Shown here: piece by piece, positions 1 to 6,719 of the stretch | Layout of the letters: each line of letters opens with the position of its first letter | Numbering within the stretch: position 1 is the stretch's first letter | Assembly: GCA_964555235.1 (NCBI GenBank) | Contig: CAZKRU010000050.1 | Location: 1 to 29,944, forward strand | Source: CAZKRU01 sp964555235 | GTDB lineage: Bacteria > Verrucomicrobiota > Verrucomicrobiia > Methylacidiphilales > CAMAQI01 | Length of the DNA: 29,944 nucleotides | Direction: 5' to 3' | The notes under the pieces: generated by a model | The model's input: only the letters and a program-made list of their open reading frames with translations | Database searches by the model: none | Told to the model about the DNA's origin: nothing | Made by a program: the position numbers and the translations under genes

Positions 1-58
1 TTTCAATCCCCCCGCCCGGTTTCACCTCGGTGATCGGGTTTTATTTTGGACAGGAATG
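1..58. mobile_element. Right end of a miniature inverted-repeat element (TGTCCAAAAT family)
   Basis: The stretch ends with ATTTTGGACAGGAATG, nearly the same as the right end of the complete element at 24255-24410 (ATTTTGGACAGGGATG). Both copies also share TTCAATCCCC at the same distance from the end. Only this end lies in the window. It interrupts the integrase gene: the last five codons and the TAA stop of that reading frame (HSCPK, stop) are encoded by the terminal repeat. A target duplication beginning ACTTTTGAT at position 59 would be expected on the other side, outside the window. Confidence 0.75.
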
Positions 59-871
59 ACTTTTGATCGCCCGCTGAAGAACATCCTCCAAAATCCGATA
101 GCGAACGACTTTCCCCGTTCTTGGGTGATGGCAGATTCCTGCCGCAGGAAAGACCCAACGCCATGGCCATTCGAAGCCAGCATTCGGATATTTTTGTTCC
201 AAAGCATCAGGCAAGGGAACGGGAATTTTGTCGCGAAGATCTAACTCATGTAACGAATGAAGCGTTGCAATGTGTTTTTCCAAGGTGACTCGAATCGCCT
301 GAGGTAACATCGTTCGCCGATCCTTGTTTCCTTTTCCCGCACGAACAATGAGAAGACCGCGACTGAAATCAAGATCCTTGATTCGAAGATTCAGACATTC
401 ACTGACCCGAAGTCCGCAGCCATAGAGGATTTGAGCCATCAATCGCATCTCCCCTTGAAGCGCATTCAACAGTTTAGCGACTTCCTCCCGACTCAAAATG
501 ACCGGAAGCCGCTTCGCTTGCTTTGCGCGGACGACCGAGCCCAGTTCGCCAATGGGTTTTTCTAAAACGTATCGATAGAAAAAGACCAGCGCATTGAGCG
601 CCTGATTTTGAGTGGAGGAGGAAACCCTTTTCTCTAACGCCAAATGTTCTAAAAATGTCCGAACCTTCTCCTCAGAGGTCACCTCAGATCCAGAAAATAG
701 ACGAAAACGTCGTTGCAAGAACTCGATATAAGATCGAGTCCAATAGAGATAAGCTTCTTCCGTCCGCAAGGAATAATGCTTCACTCTCAACGTTGCAGTC
801 ATTCGGCTCAAAACGTGCTCCCCTTTCAGTGTGGTAGAAGCTTTTAGACCTTGAGGCGTCGGAATATCCAT
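41..871 (-). pseudogene. intI: Integron integrase, C-terminus lost to an element insertion
   Basis: This is a tyrosine recombinase of the integron class, which captures and shuffles gene cassettes by recombining attI with attC. The N-terminal SAM-like domain contains RVKHYSLRTEEAYLYW. The first catalytic arginine is in YGCGLRVSECLNLR, with GKGNKDR after it. The extra helix region found only in IntI proteins is present (LEQKYPNAGFEWPWRWVFPA). Intact relatives run to about 320-340 residues and end with an HxxR box and a nucleophilic tyrosine. Here genuine sequence stops at 'LQRAIKS' (position 59), and HSCPK plus the stop come from the inserted element, so catalysis should be lost unless the remainder lies outside and is rejoined. 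I chose the start at 871 (MDIPTPQG) because homology to the copy at 13262 spans that ATG; the frame is open back to 928. Cassettes follow on the opposite strand, the normal integron layout. Confidence 0.88.
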
Positions 872-1053
872 GCTGATATAAACACCGAACAGAGAAGAAA
901 GTTTCAAATGAAACAGGATATACCGCAATTTTATAGTGGCCTAAGTGTGAACGCTTCCTCTGAAGGGTCCCATGATAGGCCGACAAACCAGTGGCCTAAT
1001 ATGGGAATTTCCCATGTTATGCCGAAACGGCCTATTAACTGTTCGCCAACAAT
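872..1053 (+). other. Presumed attI recombination site region of the integron
   Basis: This spacer lies between the integrase start and the first cassette, where attI and the cassette promoter are found in integrons. Its first part (CATG...AAGTTTCAAATGA, 869-911) recurs at 13277-13319 and 22997-23039. Its last part (TTAACTGTTCGCCAACAATA, 1034-1053) recurs with few changes at 23064-23083. A likely crossover point is the GTT of AACTGTTCGCC. The middle holds short inverted repeats such as ATATGGGAA/TTTCCCAT. The exact attI boundaries and the promoter are not determinable by eye. Confidence 0.55.
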
Positions 1054-1635
1054 ATGATCACCGTCCGTGACGCAATTGAGGCCGACCTGCCCGAGATCAT
1101 CGACATTTACAATGCGTCGATCCCCGCCGGGCGTGCGACTGCCGATACAAATCCCATTACGGTTACTGATCGGGTTGAGTGGTTCAGGAAATTCGATCCA
1201 TCAAAGCGTCCGATATGGGTGGCGGAGCTTGACGGCCGGGTCGTTGGGTGCGTCTACCTGTCCTCGTTCTATGGCGGGCGGCCCGCTTACGATAAGACCG
1301 CAGAGATCAGCACCTACATCGCACCCGATCACCAAGGTAAAGGGCTCGGGACTATGCTGAAGCAGCGGATGATCGAGGCGTGCCCTCGCCTGGGCGTTGA
1401 GAACCTGATAAGCATGTATTTCGACCATAACGAGGCGACCCAGCGATTGAACGAAAAGTTTGGATTTCACGCGGTGGGACATCTGCCGGAGATTGCGGAG
1501 GCATTCGGTCAAAAGCGAGGGTTGAAGATTTCGATTCTGCGGATAAAACAAGGCGAACCAAACGATCCACCGAATGACGGCCCCGCCACGTCAGTTGACA
1601 ATTCGGACGGCTCTGGAGGGGGCCGTCATCGGTGA
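1054..1635 (+). CDS. GNAT N-acetyltransferase, phosphinothricin/methionine sulfoximine acetyltransferase type (cassette 1)
   Basis: The 193-residue product begins MITVRDAIEADLPEIIDIYN and has the GNAT acetyl-CoA loop 'PDHQGKGLGTML' (residues ~90-102), then 'FDHNEATQRLNEKFGFHAVG', the pattern of the Bar/Pat/MddA subgroup. These enzymes acetylate phosphinothricin, methionine sulfoximine or similar amino acids with acetyl-CoA in the cytoplasm. The exact substrate cannot be read from sequence. The gene is the first cassette after the presumed attI, so it is likely expressed from an integron promoter. The fold ends near residue 167 ('SILRIKQ'). The last ~25 residues, rich in Gly, Asp and Pro, are encoded by the attC site itself because no stop occurs before it, so this tail probably has no selected function. 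Confidence 0.85.
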   Translation: MITVRDAIEADLPEIIDIYNASIPAGRATADTNPITVTDRVEWFRKFDPSKRPIWVAELDGRVVGCVYLSSFYGGRPAYDKTAEISTYIAPDHQGKGLGTMLKQRMIEACPRLGVENLISMYFDHNEATQRLNEKFGFHAVGHLPEIAEAFGQKRGLKISILRIKQGEPNDPPNDGPATSVDNSDGSGGGRHR

Positions 1636-1650
1636 TCTTGGTCGTTAGGC
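1557..1650 (+). other. attC site of cassette 1
   Basis: The imperfect palindrome starts ACCAAAC (close to RYYYAAC) and ends GTTAGGC (GTTRRRY, 1644-1650). The inner arms pair: CACCGAATGACGGCCCC near the left against GGGGCCGTCATCGGTG near the right, with an outer GATC pairing and unpaired bases between, as expected of a folded attC. About 94 bases long. It overlaps the 3' end of the acetyltransferase reading frame. Confidence 0.8.
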
Positions 1651-1666
1651 GGCACGAGGCTGCGCG

Positions 1667-2149
1667 ATGAAATCCATACCTCCTAACGAAGACGACCAAC
1701 TTGCCCGCCTCGGGCAAGAGCTTAAGACGGGCTCTTGGGTCAAGAACGCGCGCCATCGGTCACGGCGGCGGAGAAGTCTGTGGAATCTTTTACTGCCGCT
1801 TTTCGCTCTTCCATTGTGGGCCGCAATAGCCTTCCTGCTCGGCTGGGTGTTTTCTGGTTTGCATGGACTGTTGCGCCCTGCTGCTGCCCCGCTATTCTCG
1901 AGCGGGCCTCTCAGCTTTTCTACAGCGCTCGTTCTTTTCCCGGCGCTACTTTCAGCGCTTTGCCCGGCGCTACTCTTGACCAACTTTCTTGTTTACCGGA
2001 TTCCTCCCGCTCGTCGCGCGATGGATGCTGAAGATCTTGCTCACCCGGGCACGGACTACGCGTCATCGCAGCGCGCCTTGTCAAAACTGGGAGCGTGGGT
2101 TGGCGCCGTATGCTTGCCCATCGCGCTAGTGGGGGTGTCAATTGCCTAG
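1667..2149 (+). CDS. Cassette-borne integral membrane protein of unknown function (cassette 2)
   Basis: The 160-residue product has no recognised family. The start is 17 bases after the GTTAGGC that ends the previous attC, typical cassette spacing. The N-terminal ~35 residues are charged and arginine-rich (HRSRRRRSLW). Hydrophobic segments follow at about residues 38-66 (LWNLLLPLF... GWVFSGL), 80-110 (LSFSTALVLFPALLSALCPA) and 140-160 at the C-terminus (LGAWVGAVCLPIALVGV). This fits three membrane spans with the basic N-terminus inside by the positive-inside rule. Its own attC begins 11 bases after the stop. Small membrane proteins of unknown role are common in cassette arrays. No function is proposed. 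Confidence 0.7.
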   Translation: MKSIPPNEDDQLARLGQELKTGSWVKNARHRSRRRRSLWNLLLPLFALPLWAAIAFLLGWVFSGLHGLLRPAAAPLFSSGPLSFSTALVLFPALLSALCPALLLTNFLVYRIPPARRAMDAEDLAHPGTDYASSQRALSKLGAWVGAVCLPIALVGVSIA

Positions 2150-2160
2150 TTGCACGTGCC

Positions 2161-2231
2161 GCCTAACGATAAAAGGATCGCTTTGAGTGCGGCGCGAAGC
2201 GGCGCACCTCAAAAGTGATCCATGGTTGAAC
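2161..2231 (+). other. attC site of cassette 2
   Basis: It starts GCCTAAC and ends GTTGAAC, both matching the core consensus. The arms fold around a short GAA-containing loop (GTGCGGCGC against GCGGCGCAC). The right arm carries extra or mismatched bases (ACCTCAAAAGTGATCC), giving the bulges that normally fix strand choice. The left ~46 bases are the same as those of the attC at 23439-23511. Confidence 0.85.
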
Positions 2232-2317
2232 AAGCCCGAAGCAAGGACGGACTACTTTGCCAGACGACCAACCTAGAAAATATTGCATCAAGTCTAAAAT
2301 CCGATAACTTATCAGTA

Positions 2318-2554
2318 ATGCCCACGTCGCTGCGAATCGGACCTTATCGCTTTTTCTTCTACGCGAATGACCGCGAAGAACCGGCACATGTCCATGTTCA
2401 GCGAGAGAGGCATATCGCAAAATTTTGGATCGACCCCGTTCGAATCGAGCGAAGCGGACGATTTCGACCCAATGAGCTTATGGATATTCAGAAGATCATC
2501 AAAAAGCACAAAATAAAATTACTGAAAGGCTGGCATGAATACTTTAACGATTGA
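2318..2554 (+). CDS. DUF4160 domain protein (cassette 3, first gene)
   Basis: The 78-residue product reads MPTSLRIGPYRFFFYANDRE followed by EPAHVHV, the signature of DUF4160, a small domain usually encoded next to a DUF2442 gene and often suspected to be half of a toxin-antitoxin-like pair. Family features visible are the G-x-Y-R-F-F-F-Y strand, the 'EPxHVHV' motif with two histidines, and a C-terminal helix ending 'KGWHEYFND'. The frame stays open upstream to 2222, but that start would lie inside the attC, so I prefer the ATG at 2318. The 86-base leader before it could carry a cassette promoter. The next gene overlaps its 3' end by 20 bases, indicating translational coupling. Function is unproven. 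Confidence 0.78.
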   Translation: MPTSLRIGPYRFFFYANDREEPAHVHVQRERHIAKFWIDPVRIERSGRFRPNELMDIQKIIKKHKIKLLKGWHEYFND

Positions 2555-2855
2555 AACCCACCTCTGCCTTGAAGATGTTCGAGTTGACGCATCGACCCTC
2601 ACCGTCGACCTTTCTGATGGCCGCTCCGTCTCCTCCCCTCTGGTGTGGTATCCGCGACTGCTCAATGGTACTGCAAAAGAAAGAAATCATTGGGAATTTA
2701 TCGGCGATAAGGAGGGAATCCACTGGCCGGATCTGGATGAGGACTTGAGCATGGAAGGAATTTTACAAGGACGACCTTCGTTTGAGTCGCAAAAGTCGTT
2801 CCAAAAGTGGATCGTCGAAAGAAAGAAAAAAGGCCTAACAAGTCGATGGACCTAA
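2535..2855 (+). CDS. DUF2442 domain protein (cassette 3, second gene)
   Basis: The 106-residue product carries 'LTVDLSDGRSVSSPLVWYPRLL' and 'HWEFIGDKEGIHWPDLDEDL', the DUF2442 pattern in which a small beta domain is followed by a W-P-x-L-D-E-D-L motif. DUF2442 proteins usually sit beside DUF4160 proteins, and the overlap with the preceding gene shows the two act as a unit. The C-terminus after 'LQGRPS' is longer than in the shortest family members and basic (VERKKKGLTSRW), with the last codons lying inside the attC. An antitoxin-like or DNA-binding role is an inference only. Confidence 0.78.
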   Translation: MNTLTIETHLCLEDVRVDASTLTVDLSDGRSVSSPLVWYPRLLNGTAKERNHWEFIGDKEGIHWPDLDEDLSMEGILQGRPSFESQKSFQKWIVERKKKGLTSRWT

Positions 2856-2955
2856 TCTCGATGCCTTCGGCACTTCTGGCATGTCGCCTGCGGAGCAGGT
2901 TTAGATGCCAGAAGCAAGTAGAGATAGGTCATCGCTGACGTCGCAGCGCCCTCGG
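2832..2955 (+). other. attC site of cassette 3, right core decayed
   Basis: It starts GCCTAAC (2832-2838). Outer arms GACCTAATCTC and GAGATAGGTC pair imperfectly, and inner arms CTTCTGGCAT and ATGCCAGAAG pair exactly, with CCTGC/GCAGG inside. The expected GTTRRRY at the right end is missing; the sequence there reads CATCGCTGACGTCG. The array therefore appears to end in a damaged site, and nothing cassette-like follows before the kinase gene. Confidence 0.65.
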
Positions 2956-3017
2956 ATCGATCGCCCACCAATGAGAGCACGATGTGGACGTGGAACAAGC
3001 TGTATTCGGAGCGTCTT

Positions 3018-5687
3018 TTATTTCTCCGGCAAAAAGGAGCTCGGCTCATTTTCCAATGCAAATCGAACGACGCGCGCTAGGTCTGCAGGGGTAAACGGTT
3101 TTTGAAGGAAATTAACTCCAGACTCTAACGCCAACTCTCCCGCCACGAGACGCGGACTGTAGCCGCTGCAAAAAATCACCCGAAGCTGAGGATCTTCCTC
3201 ATACAACTTCTTCCCCAGATCACACCCAGTCAATCCTCCTGGCATCATAATGTCAGTAATCACAATCGAAATCGCTCCACGATTTTGCTGCCAAACCTCC
3301 AACGCCTCATGAACCGTTCCTGCCTGTAAAATTTGATATCCTTGACGTTGTAAAACCGTGATAACCATCTCCCGGACCGACGGCTCATCTTCCACCACTA
3401 AGATCGTTTCGTTCCCCCCACGAATTACCGGGTTTGCCCCATCTTCTGCTTCCACTGAAATTGTCTTGGCTGAAATAGGTAACAGCACACGGAAAGTCGT
3501 TCCTTCATCCACCTTGGAATCGACCTCGATCCGGCCGCGATGTTGCTCAACGATCCCGTAGACCGTGGAGAGCCCAAGTCCGGTCCCTTTTCCAATTTCT
3601 TTCGTCGTAAAAAAGGGTTCAAAAATGTGTTCGCGTGTCTTCTCATCCATCCCACAACCACTGTCAATCACTTCAAGTCCGACCGCATTCGGGCGACGAG
3701 TCACCGATCCTGAATAGTTCTCCATCTTGGGGCTTGAAACCGCGAAGGTTCGAATCGTAAGCTCTCCCCCCTCCGGCATCGCATCCCGCGCATTCACCAC
3801 TAAATTCAAAATCACCTGCTCCAACATTCCCTTGTCCGCCTCGATTGGAGAAATGTTCGGATCGCAATCGACCCGTAGATGGATATTCTCCCCAATCAAT
3901 CGCATCAACATCAGTGACATTTCCGAAATCGCTTGATTCAAATCGATCATCTTTAACTGAATCACCTGTTGACGACTAAATGCCAACAACTGTCGCGTCA
4001 ACGTCGAAGCGCGATTCGCAGCCATCGCAATCTGTTGAATATAATCGTGCAAATTTTCATTTGGTAAATCCATCGAAAGCGAAAGATCCGCATAGCCCTG
4101 AATCGCCGTCAGAATATTATTAAAGTCGTGGGCAATTCCTCCAGCCAGCCGACCAATTGAATCCATTTTCTGAACCTGGCGCAATTGGGCCGTCAGTTGC
4201 TGACGCTCCGAAATGTCTCGCGAATTAACCACAATCCCCTGGATCGAAGGGTCGTGCAAAAGATTAATCCCGACGGACTCGAGCGCGATCCAGTGGCCTT
4301 CCGCATGGCGAAACCGATACTCGACCACTTCCTGAGAGCCCTGATTCTGAAGAATTTTTTCAAGTCGTTCGATCGTCTTTTCAATATCGTTCGGGTGCAT
4401 GTACTCAAATCCGGACTTCCCCATCAACTCCTCTGGAGGATATCCAAAAATCTTTTCGCACGCCGGGCTCACATAAACCATCGTCCCTGCCGGATCCAAA
4501 ATGGTAATGACATCCGATGAGTTTTGTACCAGCGAACGGAATCTCGATTCACTCTGCTGCAAGGCGGTCTCAACTTCCACCTGTTTGGTGATATTGATCG
4601 CCAGAATGAGTCGGGCGCGACGCTCTCCCAAATCAAATTCGTGCGAGGAGAGCTGAACCAAGATCTTTGTCCCGTTCTTATAATAATGATTCCACCAGCC
4701 GGAGAGCATCAGCGACGGGGAGTTATCCTTAAAGTAATCCAGGAAACGCTCCCGATCTTCTTCCGAAAGAAGATCCGTGATCCTCATTCGCAAAAACTCT
4801 TCACGATTGTAGCCGTAACATTCCAGGGCCGCCAAATTCGCCGCTAGAACCTGTTGCGTCTGCGAATCATAAACCCACATCGGATTCGGATTCGCCTCAA
4901 AAAGAAGCTGGTAGCGTTCCTTGGCCAGAACAAACCGCCCCTCGATCTCTTTTCGCAGGGTAATGTTCTGGGCCAGAATCAGCCCTCCCGTCACAAGGTT
5001 TCGTTCATTTCGGATCGCCACCATCCGCACTTCGTAACTGTGACCGTTCCAAGGAACATCGAATTGATAGGACATTCCCCCCAAGACAAATCGTGCACGC
5101 TGCCCCAATGCCTTCTGAACATTGGGTGGGAGCGGATCAAAAAGCGTCCCTTGTCGTAAAACCTCCTGAGTCAGCCCCAACTCGTCCATCCCATGACCTC
5201 CCCCATAGGTCACCCGGAACTCCCGATCATAAACCAAAATAATTCCGTTCGGAAAATGCGAGGCAACGGATCTGAAAATTTCTTCCTGCCGCGAACTCTG
5301 AACGAGTGCCGCATGATGGGCTGTATGATCCACTCCCCAGGCAAAGACCCCCTCAATCTCACCCGTCTCTGCCTGAAGGGGATTCAACATCCAGGTTAAC
5401 CACCGGCAATCGCCCACTTTTGTCATCCAATAGGCTTCCACAGAAGTCGGGTTTCCGGTTCGAACCGCCTCTTCAAATGCTCGAGTACTCGGCTCCGGAT
5501 CTCCAAAGAAAAAAAGGGGATCCCAAAACGACACTCCCATTAACTCCTCGGAGGTATAACCGGTCGTCGCCTCCCCTTCTCCCCCAAACGAACCGATACG
5601 TCCCTCAAGATCAAGAAAGACAATGAATCCCCCCATCCGCTGAAGCAGCGGAAGATCTCTATATTTTTGAAGAAAGGTGGATTCCAT
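3018..5687 (-). CDS. Hybrid sensor histidine kinase with several PAS domains and a receiver domain
   Basis: The 889-residue product has no obvious membrane span or signal peptide, so it should be cytoplasmic. About four PAS/PAC units occupy residues 1-495; for example 'VDHTAHHA', 'NITLRKEIEG', 'NITKQVEVE' and 'RDISERQQ' each close a PAC segment. The dimerisation/phosphoacceptor helix follows with His520 in 'GGIAHDFNNILTAIQGYA'. The ATPase domain has 'LNLVVNARDAMPEGG' (N box), 'DSGCGMDEK' (G1) and 'GKGTGLGLSTVYGI' (G2). A receiver domain ends the protein, with the predicted acceptor Asp812 in 'VITDIMMPGG' and a conserved 'FLQKPFTP' lysine. The pattern is that of the orphan 'HDFNN' hybrid kinases with soluble sensing. 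No response regulator with an output domain is adjacent, so its partner and signal are unknown. Confidence 0.93.
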   Translation of the reverse strand: MESTFLQKYRDLPLLQRMGGFIVFLDLEGRIGSFGGEGEATTGYTSEELMGVSFWDPLFFFGDPEPSTRAFEEAVRTGNPTSVEAYWMTKVGDCRWLTWMLNPLQAETGEIEGVFAWGVDHTAHHAALVQSSRQEEIFRSVASHFPNGIILVYDREFRVTYGGGHGMDELGLTQEVLRQGTLFDPLPPNVQKALGQRARFVLGGMSYQFDVPWNGHSYEVRMVAIRNERNLVTGGLILAQNITLRKEIEGRFVLAKERYQLLFEANPNPMWVYDSQTQQVLAANLAALECYGYNREEFLRMRITDLLSEEDRERFLDYFKDNSPSLMLSGWWNHYYKNGTKILVQLSSHEFDLGERRARLILAINITKQVEVETALQQSESRFRSLVQNSSDVITILDPAGTMVYVSPACEKIFGYPPEELMGKSGFEYMHPNDIEKTIERLEKILQNQGSQEVVEYRFRHAEGHWIALESVGINLLHDPSIQGIVVNSRDISERQQLTAQLRQVQKMDSIGRLAGGIAHDFNNILTAIQGYADLSLSMDLPNENLHDYIQQIAMAANRASTLTRQLLAFSRQQVIQLKMIDLNQAISEMSLMLMRLIGENIHLRVDCDPNISPIEADKGMLEQVILNLVVNARDAMPEGGELTIRTFAVSSPKMENYSGSVTRRPNAVGLEVIDSGCGMDEKTREHIFEPFFTTKEIGKGTGLGLSTVYGIVEQHRGRIEVDSKVDEGTTFRVLLPISAKTISVEAEDGANPVIRGGNETILVVEDEPSVREMVITVLQRQGYQILQAGTVHEALEVWQQNRGAISIVITDIMMPGGLTGCDLGKKLYEEDPQLRVIFCSGYSPRLVAGELALESGVNFLQKPFTPADLARVVRFALENEPSSFLPEK

Positions 5688-6120
5688 TCAGATCATTCAG
5701 AAAAGTAATCCGCGCGAAAGCCGAGATAAACCTGACGTCGATACCCGGACAACACGGAAAGAGCGTTCATGGATACGCCAAGAATGGCAAATCCCCGCCC
5801 CGTCGACAAGCCAGAACTCCCCAGATCCCCCCCAACCTCTTTAGCGATTCTATGGGAATAAGAAAAAAGGTGATATCTCACACAAAGGCACGAAGCCACC
5901 AAGAAATGCCATTTTTTGTTTGTTCTTCAAAAACAATTTCCTGCCTGGAGTAAAAACTTCGTGAGCTTCGTGTCTTTGTGTGAAAAAATCAGCGATCTCG
6001 GTTTTACGCTAATGATTGGGGAGATCCCCTTGACATTGATTTAGCGCTCGACTCGGTTTCAAAAACCGGCACTCTCTCTTTCGAAACATTCGATCAATTC
6101 CGAACCCCGAAAGGATCTCT
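5688..6120. other. Intergenic region with a hairpin repeat
   Basis: These 433 bases separate the divergently transcribed kinase and DUF4870 genes, so promoters for both must lie here. TTGACA at 6030-6035 could be a -35 box for the downstream gene, but no convincing -10 box was found. The clearest structure is the inverted repeat at 5878-5983. No protein-coding sequence is supported. Confidence 0.5.
5878..5983. repeat. Imperfect intergenic inverted repeat
   Basis: Arms TCACACAAAGGCACGAAGC (5878-5896) and GCTTCGTGTCTTTGTGTGA (5965-5983) are complementary at 18 of 19 positions, separated by an AT-rich 68-base middle. Similar-style hairpins occur in other intergenic gaps of the window. Confidence 0.7.
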
Positions 6121-6477
6121 ATGAACGAATCACTCGCCCCTTCCAAAGAAGACCAGCAAAACGCCATGCTCTGCCATCTATTGGCTTTGGCCGGCTTCGT
6201 TATTCCATTCGGCAGTATTATCGGCCCTGTCGTCATGTGGTCCCTCAAAAAGTCGACTTCTCCGTTCGTCGATGAGCACGGCAAGGAATCAATCAATTTT
6301 CAAATCACCGCATTAATCGCTGGCATTATTTGCGCCGTCTTAGTCTTCGTTGGAATCGGAATTCTGTTGGGACTTGCGTTATTAGTGGCTTGCGTGATCT
6401 TTGTCGTTCAAGCCGCCCTCAAAGCAAATGAAGGCCAGCCTTACCGCTATCCCGTCAGCCTGCGATTCCTCAAATAA
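6121..6477 (+). CDS. DUF4870 family small membrane protein
   Basis: The 118-residue product begins 'MNESLAPSKEDQQNAMLCHLLALAGFVIPF' and contains 'FVDEHGKESINFQIT', the two hallmarks of the DUF4870 (Tic20-like) family: a helix with a histidine-containing start followed by a span, a D/E-H-G-K-E-x-[IL]-N-F-Q loop, then two close hydrophobic helices (ALIAGIICAVLVFVGIGI and LLGLALLVACVIFVVQAAL). Three to four membrane spans are expected. Length is normal for the family. A purine-rich stretch (CGAAAGGATCTCT) precedes the ATG. The role of the family is not settled. Confidence 0.85.
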   Translation: MNESLAPSKEDQQNAMLCHLLALAGFVIPFGSIIGPVVMWSLKKSTSPFVDEHGKESINFQITALIAGIICAVLVFVGIGILLGLALLVACVIFVVQAALKANEGQPYRYPVSLRFLK

Positions 6478-6549
6478 TTTCTCCCCATCGAAAGGGAGCG
6501 TTAATCCGCCATCCGTCCTCATGGTGCAATCCATGGTGGGAACAGGATA

Positions 6550-6647
6550 TTGTCTCTCGCTAAGCGCGCCAAGGAGCGAAGGAATGTTCAGCCTTAAACC
6601 CCAAAAAATGGTTTCTTGGCGTCTTGGCGAAACTTGGCGAGAGACAA
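6550..6647. repeat. Imperfect intergenic inverted repeat between DUF4870 gene and gltB
   Basis: The left arm TTGTCTCTCGCTAAGCGCGC pairs with the right arm region ending CTTGGCGAGAGACAA; the right side contains the repeated phrase CTTGGCG. It lies between the convergent 3' ends of the DUF4870 gene and gltB, where it could act as a bidirectional transcription terminator, although no T-run follows directly. Confidence 0.6.
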
Positions 6648-6719
6648 CATCTTAGCCCTTTTGTTCTTTAGAAGTTCGCAGGGGACACCGAGAAACCCGC
6701 TTTCGTTTTTAAATCAAAT

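Noticed and set aside
684..986. Alternative minus-strand frame (100 codons) overlapping the integrase start
   Set aside because: Out of frame with the clear integrase homology; its likeness to a frame at 22829-23092 only reflects the shared DNA block described above.
6030..6035. TTGACA as a promoter of the DUF4870 gene
   Set aside because: No acceptable -10 box lies at the right distance, so it is not listed as a promoter.
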